A stretch of 64,000 nt of DNA, from positions 1-64,000 of the forward strand of contig JAQYDN010000021.1 of the NCBI GenBank assembly GCA_028724185.1, read 5' to 3'. Made by a program: the position numbers and the translations under genes. The stretch comes from Bacillota bacterium. Lineage in GTDB: Bacteria > Bacillota > Clostridia > Tissierellales > Peptoniphilaceae. This document shows, in pieces, positions 19,119 through 30,500 of this stretch. The notes under the pieces are model-generated. The model ran no database searches. It saw only the letters and a list, made by a program, of their open reading frames with translations, and was not told the origin of the DNA. Position 1 is the stretch's first letter; the number at the start of each line of letters is the position of its first letter.

Positions 19119-19409
19119 ATGATTCTGTTTACACTTGAACTCTTCTCTTCGAAGAAAGGGATGGGTAGCTCTAAAAACGGTCGTGACTCCGAATCCAAGC
19201 GTCTCGGCGTCAAAAAAGGTGACGGTCAACACGTACTTGCCGGCAATATTATCGTACGCCAACGAGGCACCAAGATTCATCCCGGAGTAAACGTAGGTAT
19301 CGGCAGCGACGATACGCTGTTTGCAAAAGCCGATGGACGCGTTTCCTTCGAAAATCGCGGCAAAAAGAAAAAAGTCGTCAATGTCGTTCCGTTTGAGGAA
19401 CTTGCATAA
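19119..19409 (+). CDS. rpmA: 50S ribosomal protein L27 with N-terminal propeptide
   Basis: [32 protein letters not shown]. Confidence 0.97.
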   Translation: MILFTLELFSSKKGMGSSKNGRDSESKRLGVKKGDGQHVLAGNIIVRQRGTKIHPGVNVGIGSDDTLFAKADGRVSFENRGKKKKVVNVVPFEELA

Positions 19410-19425
19410 TCAATACATGATTTAA

Positions 19426-19460
19426 AAAACCGCAGAGCAATCTGCGGTTTAATTTTTTCT
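19426..19460 (+). terminator. intrinsic terminator after rpmA
   Basis: AAACCGCAGA-GCAA-TCTGCGGTTTAATTTTTT. Confidence 0.8.
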
Positions 19461-19544
19461 TAAGTATTTGTTAGAAGAGGCTTTATATTAAAATATTGTC
19501 GAATATATCTGTGTGATATAATATGAAGCCAATGGAGGTGGAAG

Positions 19545-20816
19545 ATGTTTGTCGATATTTGCCGAATTACCGTCCAAGCCGGAAACGGCGGCGACGGAGC
19601 GGTCGCGTGGCGTCGGGAAAAATACGTGCCCGCGGGCGGTCCCGCCGGCGGCGACGGCGGACGCGGCGGAAGCGTCGTCTTGCAAGCCGACAGCGGCCTC
19701 AGGACGCTGATGGATTTTCGCTACAAGCGCGTGTATAAGGCGGAAAACGGAGAGAACGGGCGCAGCAAGAAACAATTCGGCGCCGATGCCGATGATATCG
19801 TCCTGAAGGTCCCCGTCGGCACGATCGTGCGGGATGCCGAAAGCGAAAAGGTCATCGTCGATTTGAAAGAGGAAGGCGAGCGCTACGTCATCGCGCAGGG
19901 CGGCGGAGGAGGTAAGGGTAACGCGAGATTTACCACGAGCACGCGCCAGGCGCCGACCTTTGCCCAAATGGGGTATAAGGGCCAGCGGCGCGACATTATT
20001 TTGGAACTCAAGCTCCTCGCGGATGTAGGACTCGTCGGCTTTCCGAACGTCGGCAAATCGACCCTTCTTTCCGTCATATCGAGTGCGCAGCCGAAGATTG
20101 CAAATTATCAATTTACGACGCTTTCCCCGAACCTCGGCGTCGTCTATCTGGGGCCCGGTCAAAGTTTTGTCTGCGCCGACATCCCCGGACTGATCGAAGG
20201 CGCTTCGGAGGGCGTCGGATTGGGGCACGACTTTTTGCGCCACGTCGAGCGTACGAGCGTGTTGATCCACGTACTGGACGGGAGCGGCGATTTTTACCGG
20301 GATCCCGTCGAGGACTTCGACAAGATCAACAAAGAACTCGCCGATTACAACGAGGCACTCAGCGAAAAGCCGCAGATCGTATTTATCAACAAGATGGATA
20401 TTCCCGAGGCGGCGGAGCGCGAGCCTGAGATAAGAAAGGCGCTCGAGGCGCGAGGATACACCGTGTTTTCGGGATCGGCCGCGACGACTAAAGATTTACA
20501 GCCCATGCTCTATGAGGTTTACGGACGCTTGCAGGAGGTCGATACCGCCTACGACAGTTTCGATGAAGAATATTATGAAGAGTCCGAAGATGAGACGCCG
20601 GCTATTTCGGTGCGCAAGGAAAACGGACGCTACATCGTCGACGGGCCTTATATCGAGCGTCTGCTCGGGTCGACATTTTTCGACGATCGCGACTCGCTGC
20701 GCTATTTCCAAGAGAACTTGCGCAAAAACGGCGTGATCGATCGACTTCGCGAACTCGGCATACGCGAGGGAGAGTCGGTCTTTATCGACGATTACGAATT
20801 TGAGTTTTTTGAATAG
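19545..20816 (+). CDS. obgE: GTPase ObgE
   Basis: VQAGNGGDGAVAWRREKYVPAGGPAGGDGGRGG; GFPNVGKST; Obg C-terminal domain. Confidence 0.97.
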   Translation: MFVDICRITVQAGNGGDGAVAWRREKYVPAGGPAGGDGGRGGSVVLQADSGLRTLMDFRYKRVYKAENGENGRSKKQFGADADDIVLKVPVGTIVRDAESEKVIVDLKEEGERYVIAQGGGGGKGNARFTTSTRQAPTFAQMGYKGQRRDIILELKLLADVGLVGFPNVGKSTLLSVISSAQPKIANYQFTTLSPNLGVVYLGPGQSFVCADIPGLIEGASEGVGLGHDFLRHVERTSVLIHVLDGSGDFYRDPVEDFDKINKELADYNEALSEKPQIVFINKMDIPEAAEREPEIRKALEARGYTVFSGSAATTKDLQPMLYEVYGRLQEVDTAYDSFDEEYYEESEDETPAISVRKENGRYIVDGPYIERLLGSTFFDDRDSLRYFQENLRKNGVIDRLRELGIREGESVFIDDYEFEFFE

Positions 20817-20823
20817 GAGTTAT

Positions 20824-21114
20824 ATGATTACCGGAAAACAAAGAGCATATCTAAAAAAGCTTTCCCACGGGGTGAAGCCCTTATTGCAAATCGGGAAAAA
20901 CGGCATTACGCCGGGACTGATTGAACAAGTCGATGCGCTCCTCGAAGATCACGAACTCGTGAAGATTCACTTGCTCCAAAACACGGAGCTGACGCCGAAA
21001 GAGGCGGGGGACGTGCTGACCGAGGCGCTCGACGCCGAATTTGTACAGGCCATCGGATCGAAACTCACGATTTTCAGACCTTCTGAGGAAAATCCCCGCA
21101 TCGAACTGGAGTAA
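20824..21114 (+). CDS. yhbY: YhbY-family CRM-domain RNA-binding protein
   Basis: MITGKQRAYLKKLSHGVKPLLQIGKNGITPGLIEQVD. Confidence 0.93.
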   Translation: MITGKQRAYLKKLSHGVKPLLQIGKNGITPGLIEQVDALLEDHELVKIHLLQNTELTPKEAGDVLTEALDAEFVQAIGSKLTIFRPSEENPRIELE

Positions 21115-21118
21115 TGCG

Positions 21119-21727
21119 ATGAAAATGGGTATTATGGGCGGTTCCTTTAACCCGATCCACATGGGCCATTTGATGATGAGCGAATACATGCGTTCGCATC
21201 TCGGGTTGAGCAAGGTCTTGTTTATTCCTACGGGAAACGCCCCGCACAAGAGAGATTATTCGGTTTCCGCGAAGGAACGGCTGAAGATGGTGGAAATTGC
21301 CGTGGCGGACAATCCGTACTTTGAAGTGTCGGATGTCGAAGTGACGAGAAAAAATACGATGTATTCGGTCGATACCTTAAATATCTTAAAAGAGACGTAT
21401 CCCGATGCGGAATTTTACTTCTTTTTGGGATCGGATATATTACAGGACCTTAAAAGCTGGAAAAAGTTTCGGGAGCTCGCCCAAATGACGCGATTCGCCG
21501 TCGCCGTGCGTCCCGGTTTTCAGTCCATCAGCATGGCGAATATTCGCAAGGAAATTCAATTTTTAACCCATCATTACGGCGCCGACATCGTCCTGATCGA
21601 CACGCCGCGTTTGGAGATATCGTCGACGAATTTAAGGAACAGGATTCGACAAGGCAAGTCGGTAAAATATTTTTTGCCCGACGATGTGCGGACCTATGTA
21701 TGGAAGAAGAGGTTTTATAGACAGTGA
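21119..21727 (+). CDS. nadD: nicotinate-nucleotide adenylyltransferase
   Basis: MGIMGGSFNPIHMGHLMMSEY; EISSTNLRNRIRQGKSVKYFLP. Start refined from 21041. Confidence 0.95.
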   Translation: MKMGIMGGSFNPIHMGHLMMSEYMRSHLGLSKVLFIPTGNAPHKRDYSVSAKERLKMVEIAVADNPYFEVSDVEVTRKNTMYSVDTLNILKETYPDAEFYFFLGSDILQDLKSWKKFRELAQMTRFAVAVRPGFQSISMANIRKEIQFLTHHYGADIVLIDTPRLEISSTNLRNRIRQGKSVKYFLPDDVRTYVWKKRFYRQ

Positions 21728-22284
21728 AAAAGCCTGATTTTGATAAAATCGTCGATTTAATCGGCGAAAAACGGTATAAACATATTTTGCGCGTCGTCGA
21801 CACGGCGGCGGATTTAGCAAATCGCCACGGAGTCGACGTCGAAAAGGCCGAGACCGCCGCGCTGTTTCACGATATTTACAAATATAAAGACGAGGCGCTT
21901 TTGTGGGACGAGGCGAAGCGGCTCGGGGTTGAATCATTGGAAAAATTTGAGGCATTTCCCCAGATCCTCCACGCCTACGTCGCCGCCGAGTCCGCGAGAG
22001 TCGACTACGGCATCGACGACGAGGAGATTTTGGATGCCATTCGCTACCACACGACCGGCATCGACCACATGTCGAAGGTCGCGGAAGTCGTCTTTCTCGC
22101 CGACTACTTGGAGCCGATGCGTAATTTCGACGGTGTCGAGGCGTTACGCGAAGAGGCGAAGAGGGATCTCACGGGCGGTATGCGGGCGTCGATTTGTCAA
22201 AATTTGCAGTATCTGGTCGAATCGAAGCACCCTATTTTTCTCGATACCGTGCGGTGTTACAATGACTATATCGGGAGACGGTAA
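21724..22284 (+). CDS. yqeK: YqeK-family HD hydrolase
   Basis: RYKHILRVVDTAADLA; ETAALFHDIYK; IRYHTTG. Confidence 0.9.
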   Translation: MKKPDFDKIVDLIGEKRYKHILRVVDTAADLANRHGVDVEKAETAALFHDIYKYKDEALLWDEAKRLGVESLEKFEAFPQILHAYVAAESARVDYGIDDEEILDAIRYHTTGIDHMSKVAEVVFLADYLEPMRNFDGVEALREEAKRDLTGGMRASICQNLQYLVESKHPIFLDTVRCYNDYIGRR

Positions 22285-22287
22285 CGG

Positions 22288-23175
22288 ATGAAAAGTTTTT
22301 TTCGCGCTTTTTTCGTGACGCTCTTAGTCGTCGCGCTGGTCGCCGTCGGATTTACCGCGTACTTAAACTTGGGAAAAGATTCCGACGTCAAGACGGCCCT
22401 TTCAGATTTACAAAACAGCAATGAAAAGTTCCAAGTCCTCTTAATCGGCGTCGACAGCCTGGACTCCAAGCGCGCTCAAAATACGCGCAGCGACGTCATG
22501 ATCCTGCTCGATGTCGACGGCGAAAAGGACAAGGTGTCGTTGATATCGATCCCGAGAGACAGCCGCGTCGAGATCGAAGATCACGGCAAGACGAAGGTCA
22601 ACCACGCCTATGCGTATGGGAGGGCGGAACTCGCGCTCGATACGGTTAATGAAAACTTCGATCTCTCCGTGCCGTATTACATCGTCGTCGACTACGGTTT
22701 TGTCAAAGACGTCGTCGACATCGTGGGAGGTGTCGAGGTGGACGTTCCCATGGATATGGATTACGAGGATCCCTCGGCGGATCCGCCGCTGTCGATCCAT
22801 CTGAAGAAGGGGTTGCAGACCTTAAACGGCGACGAGGCGCTTCAGTTTTTGCGATTCAGAAAGGGATATAAGAATGCCGACTTGGACCGCGTCAAGGCAC
22901 AGCAGGCTTTTATGAGCGCATTTTTATCGAAGCTGAAAAGTATCGAGGGCGTTAAACACGCGCCGTCTCTTTTGACGAGCTACATGGATCATGCGACGAG
23001 CAACATGCCGGTCTCGAAGGTCTCGCGCATGGGACTTACGGCGATATCCGCGGGACAGGAAAATTTTGAGTCGGCGACCTTACCGGGCACGCCCGAGATG
23101 ATCGACGGCCTGTCCTACTATCTCGTCGACCACGACGAGGCCGAGAAACTGTTTAAACAAATGAATGTCAAATAG
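22288..23175 (+). CDS. LytR-CpsA-Psr family protein
   Basis: LLIGVDSLDSKRAQNTRSDVMILLDVD; SIPRDSRVEI; KVNHAYAYG. Confidence 0.93.
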   Translation: MKSFFRAFFVTLLVVALVAVGFTAYLNLGKDSDVKTALSDLQNSNEKFQVLLIGVDSLDSKRAQNTRSDVMILLDVDGEKDKVSLISIPRDSRVEIEDHGKTKVNHAYAYGRAELALDTVNENFDLSVPYYIVVDYGFVKDVVDIVGGVEVDVPMDMDYEDPSADPPLSIHLKKGLQTLNGDEALQFLRFRKGYKNADLDRVKAQQAFMSAFLSKLKSIEGVKHAPSLLTSYMDHATSNMPVSKVSRMGLTAISAGQENFESATLPGTPEMIDGLSYYLVDHDEAEKLFKQMNVK

Positions 23176-23209
23176 GCCCGATGGGGTATAATTGAAATAG
23201 GAGGTATGC

Positions 23210-23578
23210 ATGGACAATCATAAAATTTCCGAGATGTTGGATATTATTCAAAAGAGTGCCGACCATCGAGGTGGCGCCGATATCCAAGTTCTCGACATCA
23301 GAAAGAAGACGTCTATCGCCGATTATTTCGTCATAGTCAGCGGGAATTCGACGCCTCAACTCAACGCCATTGCCGATGAAATTGAAGATAAGATGGCCGA
23401 GGCGGGGTTCGACACGTATCACCACGAGGGGAATGGCCAATCGCGTTGGATCGTCCTCGACTACGCGGACGTCATCGTCCATATCTTTCATCGGGATATG
23501 CGTACTTTTTATAATTTAGAGAGATTGTGGGGTAGCGACGATACGGAAAGCGAGGAAGATACCCATGAAAATTATTAA
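23210..23578 (+). CDS. rsfS: ribosome silencing factor
   Basis: DIQVLDIRKKTSIADYFVIVSGNSTPQLNAIADEIED; WIVLDYADVIVHIFH. Confidence 0.95.
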   Translation: MDNHKISEMLDIIQKSADHRGGADIQVLDIRKKTSIADYFVIVSGNSTPQLNAIADEIEDKMAEAGFDTYHHEGNGQSRWIVLDYADVIVHIFHRDMRTFYNLERLWGSDDTESEEDTHENY

Positions 23579-23939
23579 AACAGACAACGCACCTTCGGCG
23601 ATCGGCCCGTATTCACAGGCCGTCGAACACGACGGAATCGTCTACACGTCTGGTCAAATCCCCGTCGATCCGAAGACCGGCGAGTTAAAAACCGACATTA
23701 AGGAAGCGACGAGACAGAGCCTGACCAACTTAAAGAATCTATTGGAAGCGGCCGGATCGGGACTCGACGAGATCATGAAAGTCAATATTTTCATCTTGGA
23801 TATGGGTCAATTTTCGGACATCAACGCGGTGTATTCGGAATTTTTCACCGATCATAAGCCGGCGCGCAGTTGTGTCGCCGTGACGACCTTGCCCAAAGAC
23901 GCCGTCATTGAAATCGAGGCATTTGCCCGCGTTAAATAG
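23565..23939 (+). CDS. ridA: RidA family deaminase
   Basis: APSAIGPYSQAVEHDGIVYTSGQIPVDPKTGEL; ARSCVAVTTLPKDAVIEIEA. Confidence 0.95.
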   Translation: MKIIKTDNAPSAIGPYSQAVEHDGIVYTSGQIPVDPKTGELKTDIKEATRQSLTNLKNLLEAAGSGLDEIMKVNIFILDMGQFSDINAVYSEFFTDHKPARSCVAVTTLPKDAVIEIEAFARVK

Positions 23940-23952
23940 CGAATAATTTGAC

Positions 23953-24567
23953 ATGAGGTTTACGGATCGGGAAAAAAAGCTGATCTTCATCTTCGGCGCC
24001 ATTCTCGTACTTACGGTCGCTTTTATGAACAGTCGCGAGGGATGGCGCCACAAGGAAGACGGGGTCGTCGCCCTGGACGGCGAACGGTCGACGGATGAGG
24101 GGATAAAAGAACTCGAACCTTCGCAGGAATCCGGGGATGTCGTCGAGGGAACGATTTACGTCGATATCGGCGGGGCCGTTAAAAATCCGGGATTGTACGA
24201 ACTCGACAAGGGCAGTCGCGTAAAAGACGGCATTACCGCTGCGGGCGGCACCGTCGGCGACGCGGACATGTCGCAGATCAATCTGGCTAAGAAATTAAAC
24301 GACGAAGAAAAGCTTTATGTTCCGGCGGCGGGAGAGGGCGCGCCTCAAGCGGACGGGACCGCGGTGTCTTCTGCGGGCGGCCTCGTCAGCATCCAAAACG
24401 GGTCGAGAGAAGAGTTGATGCGCTTACCCGGCATCGGAGAAAAGACGGCCGATAAAATTATAGAATATCGTTCGGAACATCCCTTTAGCCGCGTCGAAGA
24501 CTTAAAGGAAGTTCCCGGTATAGGCGATAAGACATTCGAAAGCTTAAAATCAAATATTCAATTATGA
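23953..24567 (+). CDS. comEA: ComEA-like helix-hairpin-helix DNA-binding protein
   Basis: SLBB-like VDIGGAVKNPGLYEL domain plus C-terminal HhH SREELMRLPGIGEKTADKIIEYR. Confidence 0.9.
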   Translation: MRFTDREKKLIFIFGAILVLTVAFMNSREGWRHKEDGVVALDGERSTDEGIKELEPSQESGDVVEGTIYVDIGGAVKNPGLYELDKGSRVKDGITAAGGTVGDADMSQINLAKKLNDEEKLYVPAAGEGAPQADGTAVSSAGGLVSIQNGSREELMRLPGIGEKTADKIIEYRSEHPFSRVEDLKEVPGIGDKTFESLKSNIQL

Positions 24568-24597
24568 AACTGACCCGGTCGGGTCAGTTTTTTACTA
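24568..24597 (+). terminator. intrinsic terminator after comEA
   Basis: ACTGACCCGGTCGGGTCAGTTTTTT. Confidence 0.8.
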
Positions 24598-24613
24598 GAA
24601 GTAGGAGATAGAT

Positions 24614-26476
24614 GTGAGTCAAGTCGATTTAAGAGAAAAATTAAAGAGCTTACCCGACGATCCCGGCGTGTATCTGATGAAAAATAAGTTGGATCAGATT
24701 ATCTACGTCGGGAAGGCGAAAAACTTGAAGAAGCGCGTCAGGCAATATTTCGGATCGTACGGAAGAGGCGATAAAAAGGTTCGAAGCATGGTGTCGCATA
24801 TCTGCGATTTCGAGTACATCATCGTCAACAACGAACTCGAATCGCTCATCCTCGAGTCGAATCTGATCAAGGAATATCTGCCGAAGTATAATATTTTACT
24901 GCGCGACGATAAGCAATATCCCTATATCAAGATCACCAACGAGCCCTTTCCCCGAGTCCTGAAGACGCGGCGCATTCAAAAAGATCGAAGCAAGTACTAC
25001 GGCCCGTTTCCGGACGTACTCGCGGTCAATCAGACGATCGACATTTTACACGAACTCTTTCCGCTTAGAAATTGCAAGTTGGACTTGTCGAAGCCCAATC
25101 CGGTCGTAAGACCGTGTCTAAATTACCACATCAACCGCTGCAGCGGACCGTGTATCGGCGCGATCAGCGAGCGGGAGTACGGAAAGTACATCGAGGAGAT
25201 CGAGAGATTTCTCGAGGGGAGGCCGGTTCCGTTTATCTCGACGCTCGAAGAAAAGATGAAAGAGGCGTCGAAGGCGTTGGAATTTGAAAAGGCGGCGGAT
25301 TATCGCGATAAGCTTCAAGCGCTCTATACGCTCCTCGAAAAGCAGAGAATTACCGCGGCGGGAAGCGACGAAGAGTTCGACGTGATCGGACTGGCGAGCG
25401 ACGACAAAGAAGCGTGCATTCAAATCTTCTTTTTCAGACAAGGTAAGAACATGGGCAGAGAACATTTCTTTATTGACAATGCCTTCGACGACGAACCGAA
25501 GGAGATTATGCAGGCGTTTATCACGCAGTTCTACCACGGGACGGCCTATATTCCCGGGAAACTTTACATCCACGAATTTTTGGACGATAAGGAACTCGTC
25601 GAGGAGATGCTCTCGGAAAAGCGGGGATCGAAAGTCCAAGTGCTCGTGCCGAAAATCGGAGAAAAGAAACAGATCATGTCCATGGTCCGGCGAAACGCCA
25701 TCGACATGCTTTCGAAGTATTCCGATCAGATGCGGACGAAGCTTCAAAAGCAGGAGAAGACCGTCGAGTCGCTCCAAAAGCTCCTAGGTCTGTCGAAAGT
25801 GCCCAAGCGCATCGAGGCATACGATATATCGAATATTTCCGGCGCCGAGTCCGTGGGGTCGATGGTCGTCTTCGAAGACGGCGAACCCAAGAAGACGGAC
25901 TACCGGCGATTTCGCATCAAAGAGGTGCAGGGGCCCGACGACTACGCGTCGCTCAGAGAAGTGCTTTCCCGGCGATTTAAGCGCGGATTGAATGAGCGCG
26001 CGGGCATCGGCGAAAACAGAGGATTTGCGCAGTTCCCGGACCTCATCCTCATGGACGGTGGAAAGGGGCAGGTTACACAGGCGCTTACGATCTTAAACGA
26101 GCTCGGCCTCTCCATTCCGGTCGCGGGGCTCGTCAAAGACGACGAGCACAAGACGCGGGGCATCTACCTCGATAAAGAAGAAATCCGGGTTCCGAAGCAA
26201 TCCGCGGTATATCGCCTGATGTATCAAATACAGGACGAGGCGCACCGCTTTGCGATTACCTATCACCGCAGCCTGAGGGCGAAGGCCGGATTTAAGTCGG
26301 AGCTCGACGGCATTGCGGGCATCGGGCCGAAGCGAAAAAAGGAATTGATGAAGGCCTTTAAATCGATCACGAAAATTAAGGAGGCGGACGTCGAGACCTT
26401 ATCGCGCATCGAGGGCATGAACTATCGGGCGGCGGAAAACCTGTACCGCCATTTCCATGGAGGCGAGCATGAATAA
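24614..26476 (+). CDS. uvrC: excinuclease ABC subunit C (GTG start)
   Basis: DPGVYLMKNKLDQIIYVGKAKNLKKRVRQYF; DISNISG; C-terminal HhH. Confidence 0.97.
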   Translation: MSQVDLREKLKSLPDDPGVYLMKNKLDQIIYVGKAKNLKKRVRQYFGSYGRGDKKVRSMVSHICDFEYIIVNNELESLILESNLIKEYLPKYNILLRDDKQYPYIKITNEPFPRVLKTRRIQKDRSKYYGPFPDVLAVNQTIDILHELFPLRNCKLDLSKPNPVVRPCLNYHINRCSGPCIGAISEREYGKYIEEIERFLEGRPVPFISTLEEKMKEASKALEFEKAADYRDKLQALYTLLEKQRITAAGSDEEFDVIGLASDDKEACIQIFFFRQGKNMGREHFFIDNAFDDEPKEIMQAFITQFYHGTAYIPGKLYIHEFLDDKELVEEMLSEKRGSKVQVLVPKIGEKKQIMSMVRRNAIDMLSKYSDQMRTKLQKQEKTVESLQKLLGLSKVPKRIEAYDISNISGAESVGSMVVFEDGEPKKTDYRRFRIKEVQGPDDYASLREVLSRRFKRGLNERAGIGENRGFAQFPDLILMDGGKGQVTQALTILNELGLSIPVAGLVKDDEHKTRGIYLDKEEIRVPKQSAVYRLMYQIQDEAHRFAITYHRSLRAKAGFKSELDGIAGIGPKRKKELMKAFKSITKIKEADVETLSRIEGMNYRAAENLYRHFHGGEHE

Positions 26477-27404
26477 AAAGAGTTTTACGGTCAGAGAACT
26501 AATCGAAAAAAATGACTTCGAAGTGGTGTATGAAGCGGAAAATGCGGCTTCGACACACCTCTATACGACGGAATTTAATCGGCCGGGGCTGCAACTGTGC
26601 GGATTCTACACGAAATTTGTCCCGGATCGCATTCAAATTATCGGCGGCGCCGAGTGGCACTATCTGAACGAGTTGGACCCGAAAGTTCGGGAGATGCGTT
26701 TAAAGACGCTGTTTGAACATAACATTCCTCTGTTGATCGTGACGAGAGATCAGAAGATTTTCCCCGAGGTGATCGGCTTTGCGCGCCAAAATAACTGCAC
26801 GATTTTGCGCACCGCCGATTCGACCTCGCGCTCGGTGCATAAGCTCATTAACTTTATGGAGCGGGCGCTTGCGCCGACGCTTCGAAAGCATGGAATTTTG
26901 CTGGACATCTACGGCGTCGGCGTCCTGATCGTCGGGGAAAGCGGCATCGGGAAGTCGGAGACGGCGCTCGATTTAATCGTCAACGGGCATAAACTCATCG
27001 CCGACGACTCGGTGCTGATTAAAAAACTCGATCGTCGCCTGGTCGGTACCTCGCCGAAGATTACGAGACACTTTATGGAGATTCGAGGCGTCGGCATCAT
27101 CGACGTGGAGCGTCTCTTCGGCATCGGGTGCATTATGGAAGAAAAAGAAATTGAACTCGTGATCGAACTCACCCAGTGGGACGACTTCGCCGATTACAAT
27201 CGGCTGGGGATCGAGGACGAACATATCTCTCTTTTAGATGTCGAACTCCCCTTTATCGAAATACCGATGCGAACGGGGAGAAACACCGCGGTGATTATAG
27301 AGATAGCGACCCGCAATTATAAACAAAAAGAACTCGGCTACAATGCCGCGCTCGCCTTGGATCAGCGCGTATTGGACTCCATCCAGAAAAACAGCAAAAA
27401 ATAG
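26469..27404 (+). CDS. hprK: HPr kinase/phosphorylase
   Basis: GVGVLIVGESGIGKSETALDLI (Walker A), EIRGVGIIDVERLFG. Confidence 0.96.
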   Translation: MNKKSFTVRELIEKNDFEVVYEAENAASTHLYTTEFNRPGLQLCGFYTKFVPDRIQIIGGAEWHYLNELDPKVREMRLKTLFEHNIPLLIVTRDQKIFPEVIGFARQNNCTILRTADSTSRSVHKLINFMERALAPTLRKHGILLDIYGVGVLIVGESGIGKSETALDLIVNGHKLIADDSVLIKKLDRRLVGTSPKITRHFMEIRGVGIIDVERLFGIGCIMEEKEIELVIELTQWDDFADYNRLGIEDEHISLLDVELPFIEIPMRTGRNTAVIIEIATRNYKQKELGYNAALALDQRVLDSIQKNSKK

Positions 27405-27454
27405 ACTTGTTATGGATTTGCCAAGCCATAATATTGAATACATTAGCTATTCAC

Positions 27455-27482
27455 TTGAAATTCAAAAAATGACTGTTATAAT
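27455..27482 (+). promoter_or_regulatory. promoter for nifJ
   Basis: TTGAAA (27455-27460), 16 bp, TATAAT (27477-27482). Confidence 0.6.
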
Positions 27483-27520
27483 TAAATTATAGGAAAATGT
27501 TGTTTATTTAGGAGGTTGAA

Positions 27521-30500
27521 ATGGCAAAAATGATGAAAACAATGGACGGAAACACGGCAGCTGCTCACGTTGCTTACGCGTTTTCCGACATGGCATGTAT
27601 CTATCCGATTACGCCATCATCTCCCATGGCCGAGCATATCGACGCATGGGCCAGTAATCACAGAAAGAATATCTTCGGTAATGAAGTATCTGTAAAAGAA
27701 ATGCAAGCCGAATCCGGTGCTGCAGGTGCCGTTCACGGCGCGCTTCAAGCAGGCGCATTGACTACGACCTATACCGCTTCTCAAGGTCTTCTCTTAATGT
27801 TGCCGAATATGTATAAAATCGCAGGGGAATTATTGCCCGGCGTATTCCACGTAGCAGCACGTGCGCTCGCAAGTCACGCACTGAGCATCTTCGGCGACCA
27901 CCAAGACGTCATGGCTGCGCGCGCATCCGGTTTTGCTCTACTCGCATCCGGTTCCGTACAAGAAGCTATGGACCTCGCCGGTGTCGCTCACTTATCGGCA
28001 ATCAAGGGACGCGTACCCTTCGTTCACTTCTTCGACGGTTTCCGTACATCTCACGAAATTCAAAAGATCGAAGTCCTCGATTACGACGATCTCGCAAAAT
28101 TAGTCGATATGGACGCCGTTAACGCGTTCAGAGCACGCGCTCTCGCTCCGCAAGATCCCGAAGTTCGCGGTACGGCTCAAAACCCGGACATCTACTTCCA
28201 AGAAGTAGAAAGTTCGAACCGTTTCTACAACGACATCGTCGGCATCACGGACGAATATATGCATAAAATTTCCGAATTGACCGGCAGAAAATACGGATTG
28301 TTTAACTTCTACGGCGACGAAAATGCAGAAGATGTCATCGTCGCTATGGGTTCTGCAACCGAAACCATCGAAGAAGTTGTAGACTACTTAAACGCAAAAG
28401 GTGAAAAGACCGGTGTATTGAAGGTTCACCTCTATCGTCCGTTCTCCAAAAAACACTTCTTGGAAGCTATGCCGAAGAGCGTTAAGCGAATTGCCGTCAT
28501 GGACCGTACAAAAGAAAAAGGCGCGATGGGCGAACCGTTATACTTAGACGTTCGCAACATCTACTACGGCTCTGAAGATGCTCCGATGATCGTCGGCGGC
28601 CGCTACGGTTTAGGCAGCAAGGACACCACACCTTCTCAAATTTTAGCTGTATTTAAAAACTTGCGCGCAGACGAACCGAAAAACGGATTTACCGTCGGCA
28701 TCGTCGACGACGTGACCAACTTGTCGCTCGACGTCGATGAATTCATCGAAACCGAACCGGAAGGAACCATCGGCTGCAAGTTCTGGGGCTTCGGATCGGA
28801 CGGTACGGTCGGTGCCAACAAGAGCGCGATCAAGATTATCGGCGACGGCACCGATATGTACGCACAAGGTTACTTCGACTATGACTCGAAGAAATCCGGC
28901 GGCGTTACCATGTCTCACTTGCGCTTCGGCGACAAGAAGATAACCTCGACGTATCTCTTGACATCCGCTAACTTTATTTCCTGCTCGAAACAATCCTATG
29001 TTCACCAATACGACTTGCTTCGCGGCATCAAAAAAGGCGGTACCTTCTTATTGAACACCACCTGGGATAAAGACGAATTGGAAGAAAATCTTCCCGCAAG
29101 CTTGAAGAGATCCATCGCCGAAAACGACGTCGATTTCTACACGATTAACGCGACGAAGATCGCCGGCGAAGTAGGACTCGGAAACCGCACCAACATGGTT
29201 ATGCAAGCGGCATTCTTTAAACTCTCCGAAGTTCTTCCGTTGGATGTCGCTGTCGAAAAATTAAAAGAATCCATCGTCAAAGACTACGGCCACAAGGGCG
29301 ACGACATCGTCAACATGAACTACGCCGCTGTCGATGCAGGTATGGAAGCGACACACAAGATCGACTACCCGGCAGAGTGGGCGAACCTCGACGAAGTCGA
29401 ATCCAACGAAATCGAAGGCGCACCCGAATTCATCAACAAGATCCTCGTTCCGATGAACCGTCAAGAAGGCAACGACCTTCCGGTCAGCACCTTTGTCGGC
29501 ATGGAAGACGGTACGTTTATGTCCGGTACGTCCAGATACGAAAAACGCGGTATTGCCGTGAACATTCCTCAATGGCAAATCGATAACTGTATCCAATGTA
29601 ACCAATGTTCCTTCGTATGTCCTCACGGCGTCATTCGTCCCTTCTTGTTGGATAAAGACGAAGCGGCAAAGAAACCCGAAAGCTTTGAAACGAAGAAGGC
29701 AAACGGAAAGGGCTTCGAAGAATACGAATATAGAATTCAAATGTCGCCTCTCGACTGTACGGGATGCGGTAACTGTGCACAAGTTTGCCCCGCCAAGAAA
29801 AAGGCATTGGTCATGGTACCGTTCGAAGACGAATTCGATAAACAAACCGAAAACTGGAAATTTGCTCAAGAAGAAGTTAAGTCCAAACAAGACAGCATTC
29901 CCGCAGACAATGTAAGAAATTCCCAATTCCACATGCCGCACCTCGAATTCTCCGGTGCCTGCGCAGGTTGTGGTGAAACACCTTACATTAAGCTCGTCAC
30001 GCAATTGTTCGGCGACCACATGATGATCGCGAACGCGACAGGATGCTCCTCGATTTGGGGCGGTTCGGCTCCGTCGATGCCGTACTGTGCAAACGACAAG
30101 AACCAAGGTCCTTCCTGGGCGAACTCCCTGTTTGAAGATAACGCCGAATACGGATACGGTATGAAAGTTGCCGTTAACCAACAACGCGCGACCATTCAAA
30201 AACGCATGGAAGCATTTAAGGAACTCGGCGTAGACGAAGAAATTTCCAAGGCATTCGACGCATGGCTCGAAGACCCCGAAAGCTACGAAGTGACCAAAGC
30301 TGCAACGGCTAAGATTCTTCCCTTACTCGACAAGAAGACGGGTAACGCCGATGCGGACGAATTGCTCGCAGAAATCAGCAGCATGAAACGCCTCCTCATC
30401 AAACCGAGTCAATGGATCATCGGCGGTGACGGTTGGGCTTACGATATCGGTTACGGCGGATTGGACCACGTCTTGGCCAGCGGCGAAGACATCAACGTTC

